The notes beneath the pieces were generated by a model. The model was not told the origin of the DNA. It saw nothing but the letters and a program-made list of their open reading frames with translations, and searched no databases. From positions 1 to 59,374 of the forward strand of contig NZ_JABBJJ010000033.1 of NCBI RefSeq assembly GCF_012933655.1: 59,374 bases of DNA. Direction: 5' to 3'. The position numbers were made by a program, and so were the translations under genes. The stretch comes from Pyxidicoccus fallax. GTDB taxonomy: Bacteria; Myxococcota; Myxococcia; Myxococcales; Myxococcaceae. Numbering within the stretch: the stretch's first letter is position 1; the number at the start of each line of letters is the position of its first letter. This document shows, piece by piece, positions 1 to 8,738 of the stretch.

Positions 1-3
1 GAT

Positions 4-36
4 TCGTCGGCGGCGTCAGACGTGTATAAGAGACAG
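4..36 (+). other. Residual Illumina Nextera read-1 adapter (sequencing artefact)
   Basis: The 33 bases match the Nextera transposase read-1 adapter with two substitutions, at positions 12 and 21. The 19-base mosaic-end part (18-36, AGACGTGTATAAGAGACAG) differs from the known mosaic end at one base. Genomic sequence therefore starts at about base 37. This marks a contig end with untrimmed adapter and is not biology. Confidence 0.93.
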
Positions 37-578
37 CCTCCGAGTCGCCCGCCGCGGAGAAGGCCAACACCGCCGTCCCCGTCCGCCCGCAGCCGAAGGA
101 TACGTTCACTGGCGCCGCCGACGCGCTCCAGCGCACCGCGAAGGTGTCGGGCGCGCCCGCGGGTGACCACGGCAAGCTGATGAAGGAGTACCTCACCGGC
201 GCCCGTCCTCCGCCGGCGGACTTCGAGCAGGTCATGGGTTACAAGCCCTACGCCATCCAGACGAAGCACGGCCAGCGGATGCAGGACCCGCACGGCTACG
301 CGTCGGCCCCGGGGCGCATCGGCCCGGACAAGGAGTTCGACCCGGCCGCCAAGACGCACGACTACGGCTACGACCTGCTGCGCTACTACGACAAGAAGGG
401 CACGCCGCTCGGCGACGACGCGCGCAAGGCCGCCGACGCCCTCTTCCGCAAGGACCTGTTCGACTACGCCAACGACCAGAAGGGCCTGGGCGACCGCTTG
501 AAGTTCCGGGCCTGGGCGCAGATCTACGCCACCGCGGTGGAGCTGAACTCCAGGGTCCAGGGCTACGGCCCTCCGTGA
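37..578 (+). CDS. PLA2-like domain protein, 5' truncated
   Basis: This is an open frame with no start before the adapter boundary, so the N-terminus is missing; the first internal candidate start is GTG at 144. The C-terminal part has the pattern ..[10 protein letters not shown].., with His-Asp at 357-362. This resembles the His-Asp active-site helix of secreted and parvoviral phospholipase A2 domains (HDxxY), preceded by a Gly-containing stretch (GRIGPD) where the calcium loop would lie. Such domains often sit at the C-terminus of effectors or polymorphic toxins, so the missing part may hold a delivery domain (inference). There is no signal peptide in the visible part. The gene is convergent with the response regulator, with only 13 bases between stops. 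The family call rests on one short motif. Confidence 0.55.
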
Positions 579-591
579 CGGGCCGCCGCGC

Positions 592-1965
<1,374 letters not shown>

Positions 1966-1972
1966 GGCTCCG

Positions 1973-3274
1973 TCAGCTCCCCTTCATTGGAACGGTGAGG
2001 CGGAACTCCGCGCCCCCACCGGCATGGCTGCGCGCGCTCACCGTGCCGCCGTGCAGCTCCACGATGCGGCGGGTGATGGCCAGCCCCAGGCCCACGCCGC
2101 GCAGCCTCCCCGTGACGAAGGGCTCGAAGATGCGCTCCTCCTCCCCGGCGGGGATGCCCGGCCCGTGGTCCTTCACGGTGAACACGAGCGACTTCCCCTC
2201 CTGCTCCACGCTCGCCTCCACGCGCTGCCCCGCCGGGCTGGCCTGCACGGCGTTGCGCAGCACGTTCTCCAGCGCCTGCTGCATGCGGCCGGGGTCCAGC
2301 TTCCACTGCGTGCGCGCCGGGAGGTAGCGGGCCTCCACGCTCGTCTCCCCCGTGGACTCCACCGCCGCGCGCAGCACGTCGTTCGGGTCCGCGTCCGCGC
2401 GGTGCAGCTCGCCGCTGCGCACGAAGGCCAGCAGGTCATTCAGCAGCTGCTCCAGGCGGACGGCCTCGCCCACGACCCGGTTCGCCTTGGGGTGCAGCAC
2501 CTCGTCGCGCTCCACGCGCTCGGCCAGGAGCTGCGCGTGTCCCTTGAGCGAGGCCAGCGGGTTGCGCAGCTCGTGGGCCAGCACCGCGGACATGGTGCCC
2601 AGGGCCGCCAGCCGGCGCCCCCGCTCCAGTTCCTCCGACAGCGCCTCGCGCTGCGCCAGCGAGCGGGTGAAGGCGAAGGCCAGCACGAGGATGCCCGCGC
2701 ACGAGATGATGGCCACGCCCAGCAGCCGCTCCGAGCGCGCCTCCAGCTCCAGCGCGGTGAGCGGCTCGAACTCGTAGGCGATGCGCAGCGGGCGGCGCTG
2801 CTCCTGCGCCCGGTCCGCGGCCTCCGGGGGCGCGGGCGTGGGCACCACCGCCCCCGTCTCGCCCGGTCCCGGCTCGGGACGGGACCGGCGGATGCGATGG
2901 ACGAACCGCGCCCGGCCATCCTCCAGATAGAGCTGCGGACCCGCGTCCAGGGGGATGCCCTCGATGGAGCCCTCTCCCGCCGAGACCAGCACCCGCGAGT
3001 CCTCCATGATGGCCACATAGCGAAGGCCGCCGGCCTGATGAGCCTCCAGGAAGGCGTCCAGGTCCGCCTGTGTCGGAAGCCCATGGCTGTGGCGGAAGGC
3101 CTCGATGCCGGCGCCCGTCAGCACGGTCGCCATGCCGCGCGCCACCAGGGAGTACGCCTCATTGGCCGTGCTGCGGCTGAACAGCGCGGCGGACAGCAGC
3201 ACCGCGCACATCAACACCGCCGCCGCCCACGGCATCCAGGGACCACGCGGGCGCCACCGGGCCGGGCCGCTCAT
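1973..3274 (-). CDS. Membrane sensor histidine kinase (NtrB/ZraS-like)
   Basis: The protein has 433 residues. The start at 3274 is chosen because GGGAGG lies 7 bases upstream; the frame is open further but without support. A first membrane segment (about 12-33) and a second (about 183-204) enclose a periplasmic sensor region of about 150 residues with a Pro/Glu-rich patch. The HisKA domain has the phospho-acceptor His234 in [11 protein letters not shown]. The HATPase domain carries the N box ([10 protein letters not shown]), G1 (DHGPGIP) and G2 (GVGLGLAI). It is the partner of the sigma-54 response regulator that follows it. The signal sensed cannot be read from sequence; neighbouring efflux genes suggest envelope stress or a toxic compound (inference). 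Confidence 0.95.
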   Translation of the reverse strand: MSGPARWRPRGPWMPWAAAVLMCAVLLSAALFSRSTANEAYSLVARGMATVLTGAGIEAFRHSHGLPTQADLDAFLEAHQAGGLRYVAIMEDSRVLVSAGEGSIEGIPLDAGPQLYLEDGRARFVHRIRRSRPEPGPGETGAVVPTPAPPEAADRAQEQRRPLRIAYEFEPLTALELEARSERLLGVAIISCAGILVLAFAFTRSLAQREALSEELERGRRLAALGTMSAVLAHELRNPLASLKGHAQLLAERVERDEVLHPKANRVVGEAVRLEQLLNDLLAFVRSGELHRADADPNDVLRAAVESTGETSVEARYLPARTQWKLDPGRMQQALENVLRNAVQASPAGQRVEASVEQEGKSLVFTVKDHGPGIPAGEEERIFEPFVTGRLRGVGLGLAITRRIVELHGGTVSARSHAGGGAEFRLTVPMKGS

Positions 3275-3339
3275 CGGCGACCTCCCTCGCGGTGTTGCCA
3301 GCTCCAGGGGACTGTCTCGCACACTGCGAACTCTGCATG

Positions 3340-3362
3340 GGGAGTGCGGAATCCGCACTCCC
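3340..3362. promoter_or_regulatory. Palindrome 1, candidate enhancer site for the response regulator
   Basis: This is a perfect 23-base inverted repeat with a single central base (arms GGGAGTGCGGA / TCCGCACTCCC), 66 bases upstream of the kinase start. Its core GTGCGGAATCCGCAC (3344-3358) recurs exactly at 3593-3607. NtrC-type activators bind such dyads as enhancers. Assignment to this regulator is inference from position. Confidence 0.7.
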
Positions 3363-3592
3363 TTCCCATCCGGCCCCCTGGCCGGTGGCTTCCACCGCGT
3401 TCCGTCATCTCCGCCCACGTCATGCGACTCTCTCCAGGGGAAGCGAGCGCGACCCGGAGGCCGCGAGCCGGGAGGGCGGGCGAGCGCACCGGCCCGCCGC
3501 GTCCCTCGTCCATCCCCCACCACTGCAATGACGGGGCCCACGTGTTCGCCCCTGGACGGCGCCTCGGGCGCGCGGGGCCCGCATGGCGGGAC

Positions 3593-3607
3593 GTGCGGAA
3601 TCCGCAC
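3593..3607. promoter_or_regulatory. Palindrome 2, candidate enhancer site for the response regulator
   Basis: This is a perfect 15-base dyad identical to the core of the palindrome at 3340-3362. Its centre lies about 95 bases upstream of the predicted sigma-54 transcription start of the efflux operon, a normal enhancer distance. Confidence 0.7.
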
Positions 3608-3669
3608 CCAGGCTGCTGTTCCCGCAGCGGCCCTTGGACTTTTACTTCAGATTTCAATGGGTTGAGCGC

Positions 3670-3685
3670 TGGCAGGCCGTGTGCA
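3670..3685 (+). promoter_or_regulatory. Sigma-54 (-24/-12) promoter of the efflux operon
   Basis: The sequence TGGCAGG-CCGT-GTGCA has the invariant GG (3671-3672) and GC (3683-3684) separated by 10 bases, and two mismatches to the TGGCACG-N4-TTGCW consensus. Transcription would start near 3696. That favours translation from ATG 3728 over ATG 3701. Confidence 0.72.
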
Positions 3686-3727
3686 ATCACTCTGTCCGGT
3701 ATGAGAAAGCTCCCGAGAACGTGGTTC

Positions 3728-5134
3728 ATGAGTAGGCCCCACCGGATGCCGGCCCTGGCCCTGGGCGTCCTCGGGCTGGCGGTGACTCCCGAGGTGGCCC
3801 TGGCGCAGGCGCCCGCGGCGCAGCCGACGCCCTCCGCGCAGGCCGCGCCCTCCGCCGGGCAGCCGGCCCGGGCGGCGCCCGCGGTGGAGCTCGAGGCGCG
3901 AGCACAGCAGCCGCTGCCGAGCGTCACCCTGGAGGAGGCCATCGCCCGGGCGGTGAAGGTCAATCCCCAGGTCGCCCAGGCGGCGGGGACCGTCACCACC
4001 TCCAACGCGGCCGAGCGCAGCGCGTTCGGCGCCTACCTGCCCACCCTGTCGGCGAACGCCAACGGCTCCCTGGCGAGCACCCAGCGGCTGGACCCCACGA
4101 CGGGCGCCGTGCTGTCGGGCTCCAGCGATACGTACAGCGCGGGCCTGTCCGCCGGGTGGGACGTCTTCACGGGCTTCCAGCGCAGCGCCACCCGCCGGCA
4201 GACGCGCGCGCAGACGAACGCGGCCGAGGCGCAGCTCACCGCGCAGCGCTCCACTGCGGTGCTGGACGTGCAGCGCTCCTTCTTCGAGGTGCTGCGCGCG
4301 GCGGGCCTGGAAGAGGTGGCGCGCTCCCGAATCGAGCGGGCGAAGCAGAGCGCGGACGCCGCGGAGCGCAGGCTGGCGGTGGGCTCGGCGACGCGCTCGG
4401 ACATGCTGCGCGCGCGGCTGGAGCTGACGACGGCGCGCGAGTCCCTGCTGTCCGCGCAGACGCAGCGCCGGGCGGCGTCGCTCGCGCTGGGGCGCTTCAT
4501 TGGCGAGGACGGCCCGGTGGACGCGAAGCCGCTGGAGAGCCTGGAGCCGAAGTCGCTGGCGCTCACCGACGAGGCGCTGACGGATGAAATCACCGCGCGG
4601 GCGCCGTCCGTGCTCGCGGCGGAGGCGAACCTGCGCTCCTCGGAGGCGGGTGTGGGCGTGGCGAAGTCGGACTACCTGCCCACGGTGCGGCTGTCCGCGG
4701 GCTACGACTGGTTCAACCAGGACCTGGCCCTGACGGGCGGCCGGACGAGCTGGTCCGTGCGGCTGGGCCTTTCCTACCCCATCTTCGACGGCTTCCTCCG
4801 CGAGGAGCGCGTGGTGCGCGCCAGGACGCAGGAGTCGGTGGCGCAGGTGCAGCTCGCGGACACGGTGCGCTCGGTGCGCTCCAGCGTCGGCCAGTCGCTG
4901 AGCCAGCTGCGGCTCACCTCGGACCGCATCACCTTCGCCCAGGAGTCCGTGGAGGTGGCGCAGGAGGACGTGAAGGTGCAGCAGGAGCGCTACCGCCTGG
5001 GGGCCACCACCATCCTGGAGCTGCTGACGTCCCAGGAGAGCCTGGTGCAGGCGGAGATCAACCTCATCGCCGCCCGCTTCGACTACCAGATTGCCCGCGC
5101 CGAGCTGGAGGCGCTGGCCGGGAGGCCGCTGTGA
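3728..5134 (+). CDS. TolC-family outer-membrane efflux protein
   Basis: The protein has 468 residues with an N-terminal signal peptide ending near VALAQ, then a Pro/Ala/Gln-rich linker and two outer-membrane efflux repeats. The visible family features are the opening segment [15 protein letters not shown], long helical heptad stretches, and a closing segment with [18 protein letters not shown]. It would form the outer-membrane channel for the ABC pump encoded next. The start at 3728 was chosen over the in-frame ATG 3701 because the sigma-54 start is predicted near 3696; 3701 remains possible (477 residues). The stop overlaps the GTG of the ATPase gene by four bases (GTGA), implying translational coupling. 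Confidence 0.95.
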   Translation: MSRPHRMPALALGVLGLAVTPEVALAQAPAAQPTPSAQAAPSAGQPARAAPAVELEARAQQPLPSVTLEEAIARAVKVNPQVAQAAGTVTTSNAAERSAFGAYLPTLSANANGSLASTQRLDPTTGAVLSGSSDTYSAGLSAGWDVFTGFQRSATRRQTRAQTNAAEAQLTAQRSTAVLDVQRSFFEVLRAAGLEEVARSRIERAKQSADAAERRLAVGSATRSDMLRARLELTTARESLLSAQTQRRAASLALGRFIGEDGPVDAKPLESLEPKSLALTDEALTDEITARAPSVLAAEANLRSSEAGVGVAKSDYLPTVRLSAGYDWFNQDLALTGGRTSWSVRLGLSYPIFDGFLREERVVRARTQESVAQVQLADTVRSVRSSVGQSLSQLRLTSDRITFAQESVEVAQEDVKVQQERYRLGATTILELLTSQESLVQAEINLIAARFDYQIARAELEALAGRPL

Positions 5135-5883
5135 GCACGTCGACGAGCACCGAGGCGGGCACGGCGCCCGCGCAGGCGGCCGGCCGGGACATCTCGGACG
5201 TGGTCATCCGCGTCGAGGGACTGCGCAAGGAATACAAGATGGGCTCGGAGGTGGTGCGCGCGCTCCGGGGCGTGGACCTCACCATCCGCCGCAACGAGTA
5301 CGTGGCCGTCATGGGCCCGTCCGGCTCGGGCAAGTCCACCTTCATGAACCTCATCGGCTGCCTGGACGTGCCCTCGGGCGGGCAGTACTGGCTCAACGGG
5401 CAGCCGGTGGCGGGCATGTCCGAGACGGCGCTGGCGCGCATCCGCAACCGCGAGCTGGGCTTCGTCTTCCAGAGCTTCAACCTGCTGCCCCGCGCGTCCG
5501 CGCTGGACAACGTGGCGCTGCCGCTCATCTACGCGCGCGTGCCCAAGAAGGAGCGGCGCGAGCGCGCGGCGGCGATGCTGGAGAAGGTGGGCCTGGGCGC
5601 GCGCATGGACCACCGGCCCAACGAGATGTCCGGCGGCCAGCGCCAGCGCGTGGCCATTGCCCGCGCGCTGGTGACGCAGCCGGCGCTGCTGCTGGCGGAC
5701 GAGCCCACGGGCGCGCTCGACAGCCGCACGGGTGAGGAGATCATGGCCCTCTTCGGCGAGTTGCACACGCAAGGCCAGACCTTGATGCTGGTGACGCACG
5801 AAGCGGACATCGCGGCGTATGCGCAGCGGGTGCTGTTCCTGAAGGACGGCGTCATCGAGCGGGACGAGCGGAAGCGGGACTGA
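5131..5883 (+). CDS. ABC transporter ATP-binding protein (MacB/LolD type)
   Basis: The protein has 250 residues. Walker A is GPSGSGKS (62-69), the Q-loop is FQSFNLLPR, the signature is [15 protein letters not shown], Walker B with catalytic Glu is [12 protein letters not shown], and the switch His is in LVTHEADIA. The arrangement and the FQSFNLLP sequence are typical of the MacB/LolD/FtsE group, which pairs with FtsX-type permeases. The first 25 residues are a short unstructured lead. The start overlaps the tolC-like stop. It powers the pump whose permease is encoded two genes downstream. In Escherichia coli MacB these two parts are one polypeptide; here they are separate. Confidence 0.96.
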   Translation: MSTSTSTEAGTAPAQAAGRDISDVVIRVEGLRKEYKMGSEVVRALRGVDLTIRRNEYVAVMGPSGSGKSTFMNLIGCLDVPSGGQYWLNGQPVAGMSETALARIRNRELGFVFQSFNLLPRASALDNVALPLIYARVPKKERRERAAAMLEKVGLGARMDHRPNEMSGGQRQRVAIARALVTQPALLLADEPTGALDSRTGEEIMALFGELHTQGQTLMLVTHEADIAAYAQRVLFLKDGVIERDERKRD

Positions 5884-5928
5884 ATCGGTCCGCGCCTTCG
5901 CGCGGCGACCTGGAATTGGAGGAACGTC

Positions 5929-7470
5929 GTGAGCAAGACGAAGAAGTTTGTCATCTCGGGCGCCGTGGTGGCCTTGCTGGGAGCGGGCGCGTACACCGTC
6001 ACACGCGGTGACGCCGAGCCGCCCGCCCAGGAGCGCTCGGCCTCGCTCGCGGTGGTCGAGCGGCGGGACATGGAAGTGGTGGCCGAGTCCTCCGGACTCG
6101 TGGAGCCCCTGCGCGTGGTGGAGGTGAAGTCCAAGGCCTCCGGCGAGGTGCTGCGCGTCCACTTCGACACCGGCGACAAGGTGGAGAAGAACGCGCTGCT
6201 GGCGGAGATCGACCCGCGCGACGTGCAGAACGCGCTGGCCCAGGCCCAGGCGGACGTGGATTCCGCGCGGGTGAGGCTGAACACCACCGAGGCCCAGCGC
6301 CAGCGTCTGGAGGAGCTGCGCAAGTCGGGCTACGTCACCCAGCAGGAGTACGAGACGGCGGTGGACGCCGCCGCGAGCGCGCGGGCGGCGAAGGTGCGGG
6401 CGGAGACGAACCTGCAGCTCGCCCGCGAGCGCAGCGGCGACGTCACCATCCGCGCGCCCATCGACGGCACGCTGCTGGAGCGGACGATTCAGCCCGGGCT
6501 CATCATCGCCTCCGCGACGTCCAACGTGTCCGGCGGCACCACGCTCTTCAAGATGGCGGACCTGTCCATCATGCAGGTTCGCGCCAAGGTGGACGAGACG
6601 GACGTCGGGCAGATCAAGTCCGGCCTGCGGGCGCGCGTGACGATGGAGGCCTACCCGGGCCGCACCTTCGTGGGCGAGGTGGTGAAGGTGGAGCCCCAGG
6701 CCGTCGTCGAGCAGAACGTCACCCTCTTCCCGGTGCTCGTGCGGCTGGACAACAAGGAAGGGCTGCTGCGGCCTGGGATGAACGCGGAGGTCGCCATTGA
6801 AATCTCCCGCCGGCGCGACGCCATCACCGTGCCGAACGCGGCGGTGGCGAGCATGCGCGACGCCCGGACCACGGCGGTGGCCGTGGGCGTCTCCGAGGAG
6901 GCGGTGCGCGCGGTGATGCGGCCGCCCGGGGGCGGTGGCCAGGGCGGCGGCGCTCCGATGGGCGCGAATGGCCCGGGCGGCGACACGTTGGCGAGCGCGG
7001 GGCAGGCTCCGGCGGGCGCGGGCGGCGCGGGCTCGGGTGGTGACGTGGCGGCGAACGCGGGTCCGGCGGGCGGCGCGAACGCCAACGCGGGTGGCCAGGG
7101 CGGCGGCGCTCTTGAAGGCGCGGGCAACGCGGTGGCCGGGGCCAACGGCGCGGGTGCGGGAACGACGGTTCCCGCGGGCGGAGGCCGGGGTGGCCGGGGC
7201 ATGCGCGAGGGCCGGCAGGCGCCGGGCGACACGCGGCCGGGCATCGTCTTCGTGCAGGGGCCGAAGGGGTTGGAGCCCCGGCGGGTGATGCTCGGGCTGA
7301 GTGACTGGGAGAGCTCCGAGGTGGTGAGCGGGCTGCAGCCCGGCGAGCAGGTGCTGCTCATCTCCGTCGCCCAGCTCAAGGCGCAGCAGCAGCGCAGCAC
7401 CGAGCGGATGCGTCAGATGGCGGGCGGCATGATGGGCGCCCCGGGTGGCGGTGGTCGCGGACCGCGGTAG
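5929..7470 (+). CDS. MacA/HlyD-family periplasmic adaptor with Gly/Ala-rich insert
   Basis: The protein has 513 residues. The GTG start is preceded by GGAGG 8 bases away. An N-terminal signal anchor (about 7-26) is followed by the lipoyl/barrel-sandwich half, a coiled-coil hairpin (about 95-165), the second lipoyl half and the beta-barrel and membrane-proximal regions. It links the inner-membrane permease to the TolC-like channel. Residues about 332-436 are a low-complexity Gly/Ala/Asn-rich stretch within the membrane-proximal region, after which recognisable adaptor sequence resumes. The reading frame stays open and high-GC3 throughout, so this is an expansion and not a frameshift. The tail is also Gly/Met-rich. 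Confidence 0.93.
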   Translation: MSKTKKFVISGAVVALLGAGAYTVTRGDAEPPAQERSASLAVVERRDMEVVAESSGLVEPLRVVEVKSKASGEVLRVHFDTGDKVEKNALLAEIDPRDVQNALAQAQADVDSARVRLNTTEAQRQRLEELRKSGYVTQQEYETAVDAAASARAAKVRAETNLQLARERSGDVTIRAPIDGTLLERTIQPGLIIASATSNVSGGTTLFKMADLSIMQVRAKVDETDVGQIKSGLRARVTMEAYPGRTFVGEVVKVEPQAVVEQNVTLFPVLVRLDNKEGLLRPGMNAEVAIEISRRRDAITVPNAAVASMRDARTTAVAVGVSEEAVRAVMRPPGGGGQGGGAPMGANGPGGDTLASAGQAPAGAGGAGSGGDVAANAGPAGGANANAGGQGGGALEGAGNAVAGANGAGAGTTVPAGGGRGGRGMREGRQAPGDTRPGIVFVQGPKGLEPRRVMLGLSDWESSEVVSGLQPGEQVLLISVAQLKAQQQRSTERMRQMAGGMMGAPGGGGRGPR

Positions 7471-7484
7471 AGGGAGGTCAGGTC

Positions 7485-8690
7485 ATGGGAGAAATCATCC
7501 GGGTCGCGTTCGACGCGGTCCTTGCCAACAAGCTCCGCTCGCTGCTGACGATGCTGGGCATCGTCATCGGCATCGCCGCGGTCATCACCATGGTGGCGCT
7601 CGGTGAGGGCGCGCAGCGCTCGGTGGCGCAGCGGCTGCAGACACTGGGCACCAACGTCCTCACGGTGCGCCCCGGGCAGGCCTTCCAGGGCGGCCTGGGT
7701 CGCGGCCAGGCGGCGATGTCCGTGGACGACGCGGAGGCCCTGCGGGCCAACCCGCGCGCCATCCAGGCCGTCGCCCCGGAAATCGAGGCGCGCTTCCAGG
7801 TGGAGTACGGCGCCGCCAACGCCAACCTGTCCGTGGTGGGGACGTGGCCGGCGTACTTCGACATCAACCAGAGCAAGCTGGCGCAGGGCCGCCTCTTCAC
7901 GGATGCGGAGGACCGGGGCCGGCGGCGGGTGGTGGTGCTCGGCGCGCTGGCCGGTGCGCAGCTCGGCCTGAGGGACTCGTCGTCGCTGGTGGGCGAGAGC
8001 ATCCGCATCCGCGGCATCCCCTTCGAGGTCATCGGCGTGCTGGCCGAGAAGGGCTCCCAGGGCTTCTCCAACCCGGACGAGAGCCTCTACATGCCCCTGT
8101 CCACCGCGCAGTTCCGGGTGATGGGCACGGACCGCATCCGCTCCATCTCCGTGCAGGCGGTGGACGAGCAGTCCATGGACGATGCGATGGCGGAGATCGA
8201 CCTGACGCTGCGGCGCGAGCACCGGCTGCGCCCGGAGGAGGCGGCCGACTTCAACATCCGAGACCAGGCGTCGCTGCTCACCACGATGCAGGAGACGACT
8301 CAGACGTTCTCGATGCTGCTGGCGGGCATCGCCGCCATCTCGCTGCTCGTGGGCGGCATCGGCATCATGAACATCATGCTGGTGTCGGTGACGGAGCGGA
8401 CGCGCGAGATTGGTCTGCGCAAGGCGCTGGGCGCCACGGGCATGGACATCCTGCTCCAGTTCCTCGTGGAGTCGCTGGTGCTGTGCCTGGCCGGCGGCAC
8501 CATCGGGCTCTTGCTGGGCGTGGGCGGCGCGTCGGTGCTCCAGAGTGTCATGGGCTGGAGCATGGTGGTGGCGCCCGAGGCCATCATCGTGGCCATCGCC
8601 TTCTCCGCCACCGTGGGCGTGTTCTTCGGCATCTGGCCCGCGCGGCGTGCGGCGAGCCTCGCGCCGATCGAGTCGCTGCGGTACGAGTAG
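7485..8690 (+). CDS. MacB-type ABC transporter permease (FtsX fold)
   Basis: The protein has 401 residues. An N-terminal membrane segment (about 18-42, LLTMLGIVIGIAAVITMV) is followed by a large periplasmic MacB_PCD domain. Three C-terminal membrane segments form the FtsX domain, which includes the conserved TREIGLRKALGA loop. It has no nucleotide-binding domain of its own and should dimerise with the ATPase at 5131-5883. It lies 14 bases after the adaptor gene, closing a four-gene tripartite efflux operon. A strong hairpin follows it. Substrates cannot be deduced; relatives export peptides, macrolides or lipopeptides. Confidence 0.95.
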   Translation: MGEIIRVAFDAVLANKLRSLLTMLGIVIGIAAVITMVALGEGAQRSVAQRLQTLGTNVLTVRPGQAFQGGLGRGQAAMSVDDAEALRANPRAIQAVAPEIEARFQVEYGAANANLSVVGTWPAYFDINQSKLAQGRLFTDAEDRGRRRVVVLGALAGAQLGLRDSSSLVGESIRIRGIPFEVIGVLAEKGSQGFSNPDESLYMPLSTAQFRVMGTDRIRSISVQAVDEQSMDDAMAEIDLTLRREHRLRPEEAADFNIRDQASLLTTMQETTQTFSMLLAGIAAISLLVGGIGIMNIMLVSVTERTREIGLRKALGATGMDILLQFLVESLVLCLAGGTIGLLLGVGGASVLQSVMGWSMVVAPEAIIVAIAFSATVGVFFGIWPARRAASLAPIESLRYE

Positions 8691-8697
8691 TGGCGGG

Positions 8698-8727
8698 CCG
8701 GCCCGCCGCATGTTGGCGGCGGGCCGG
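8698..8727. terminator. Hairpin between convergent genes, likely bidirectional terminator
   Basis: A 12-base perfect GC-rich stem (8698-8709 with 8716-8727) encloses the loop ATGTTG. It lies between the permease stop and the stop of the converging lipoprotein gene. No U-tract follows. Confidence 0.6.
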
Positions 8728-8738
8728 GCCCGTGGAAC

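Noticed and set aside
6922-7235. Frameshift in the MacA-like gene
   Set aside because: The Gly/Ala-rich region stays in frame with normal GC3, and adaptor motifs continue after it.
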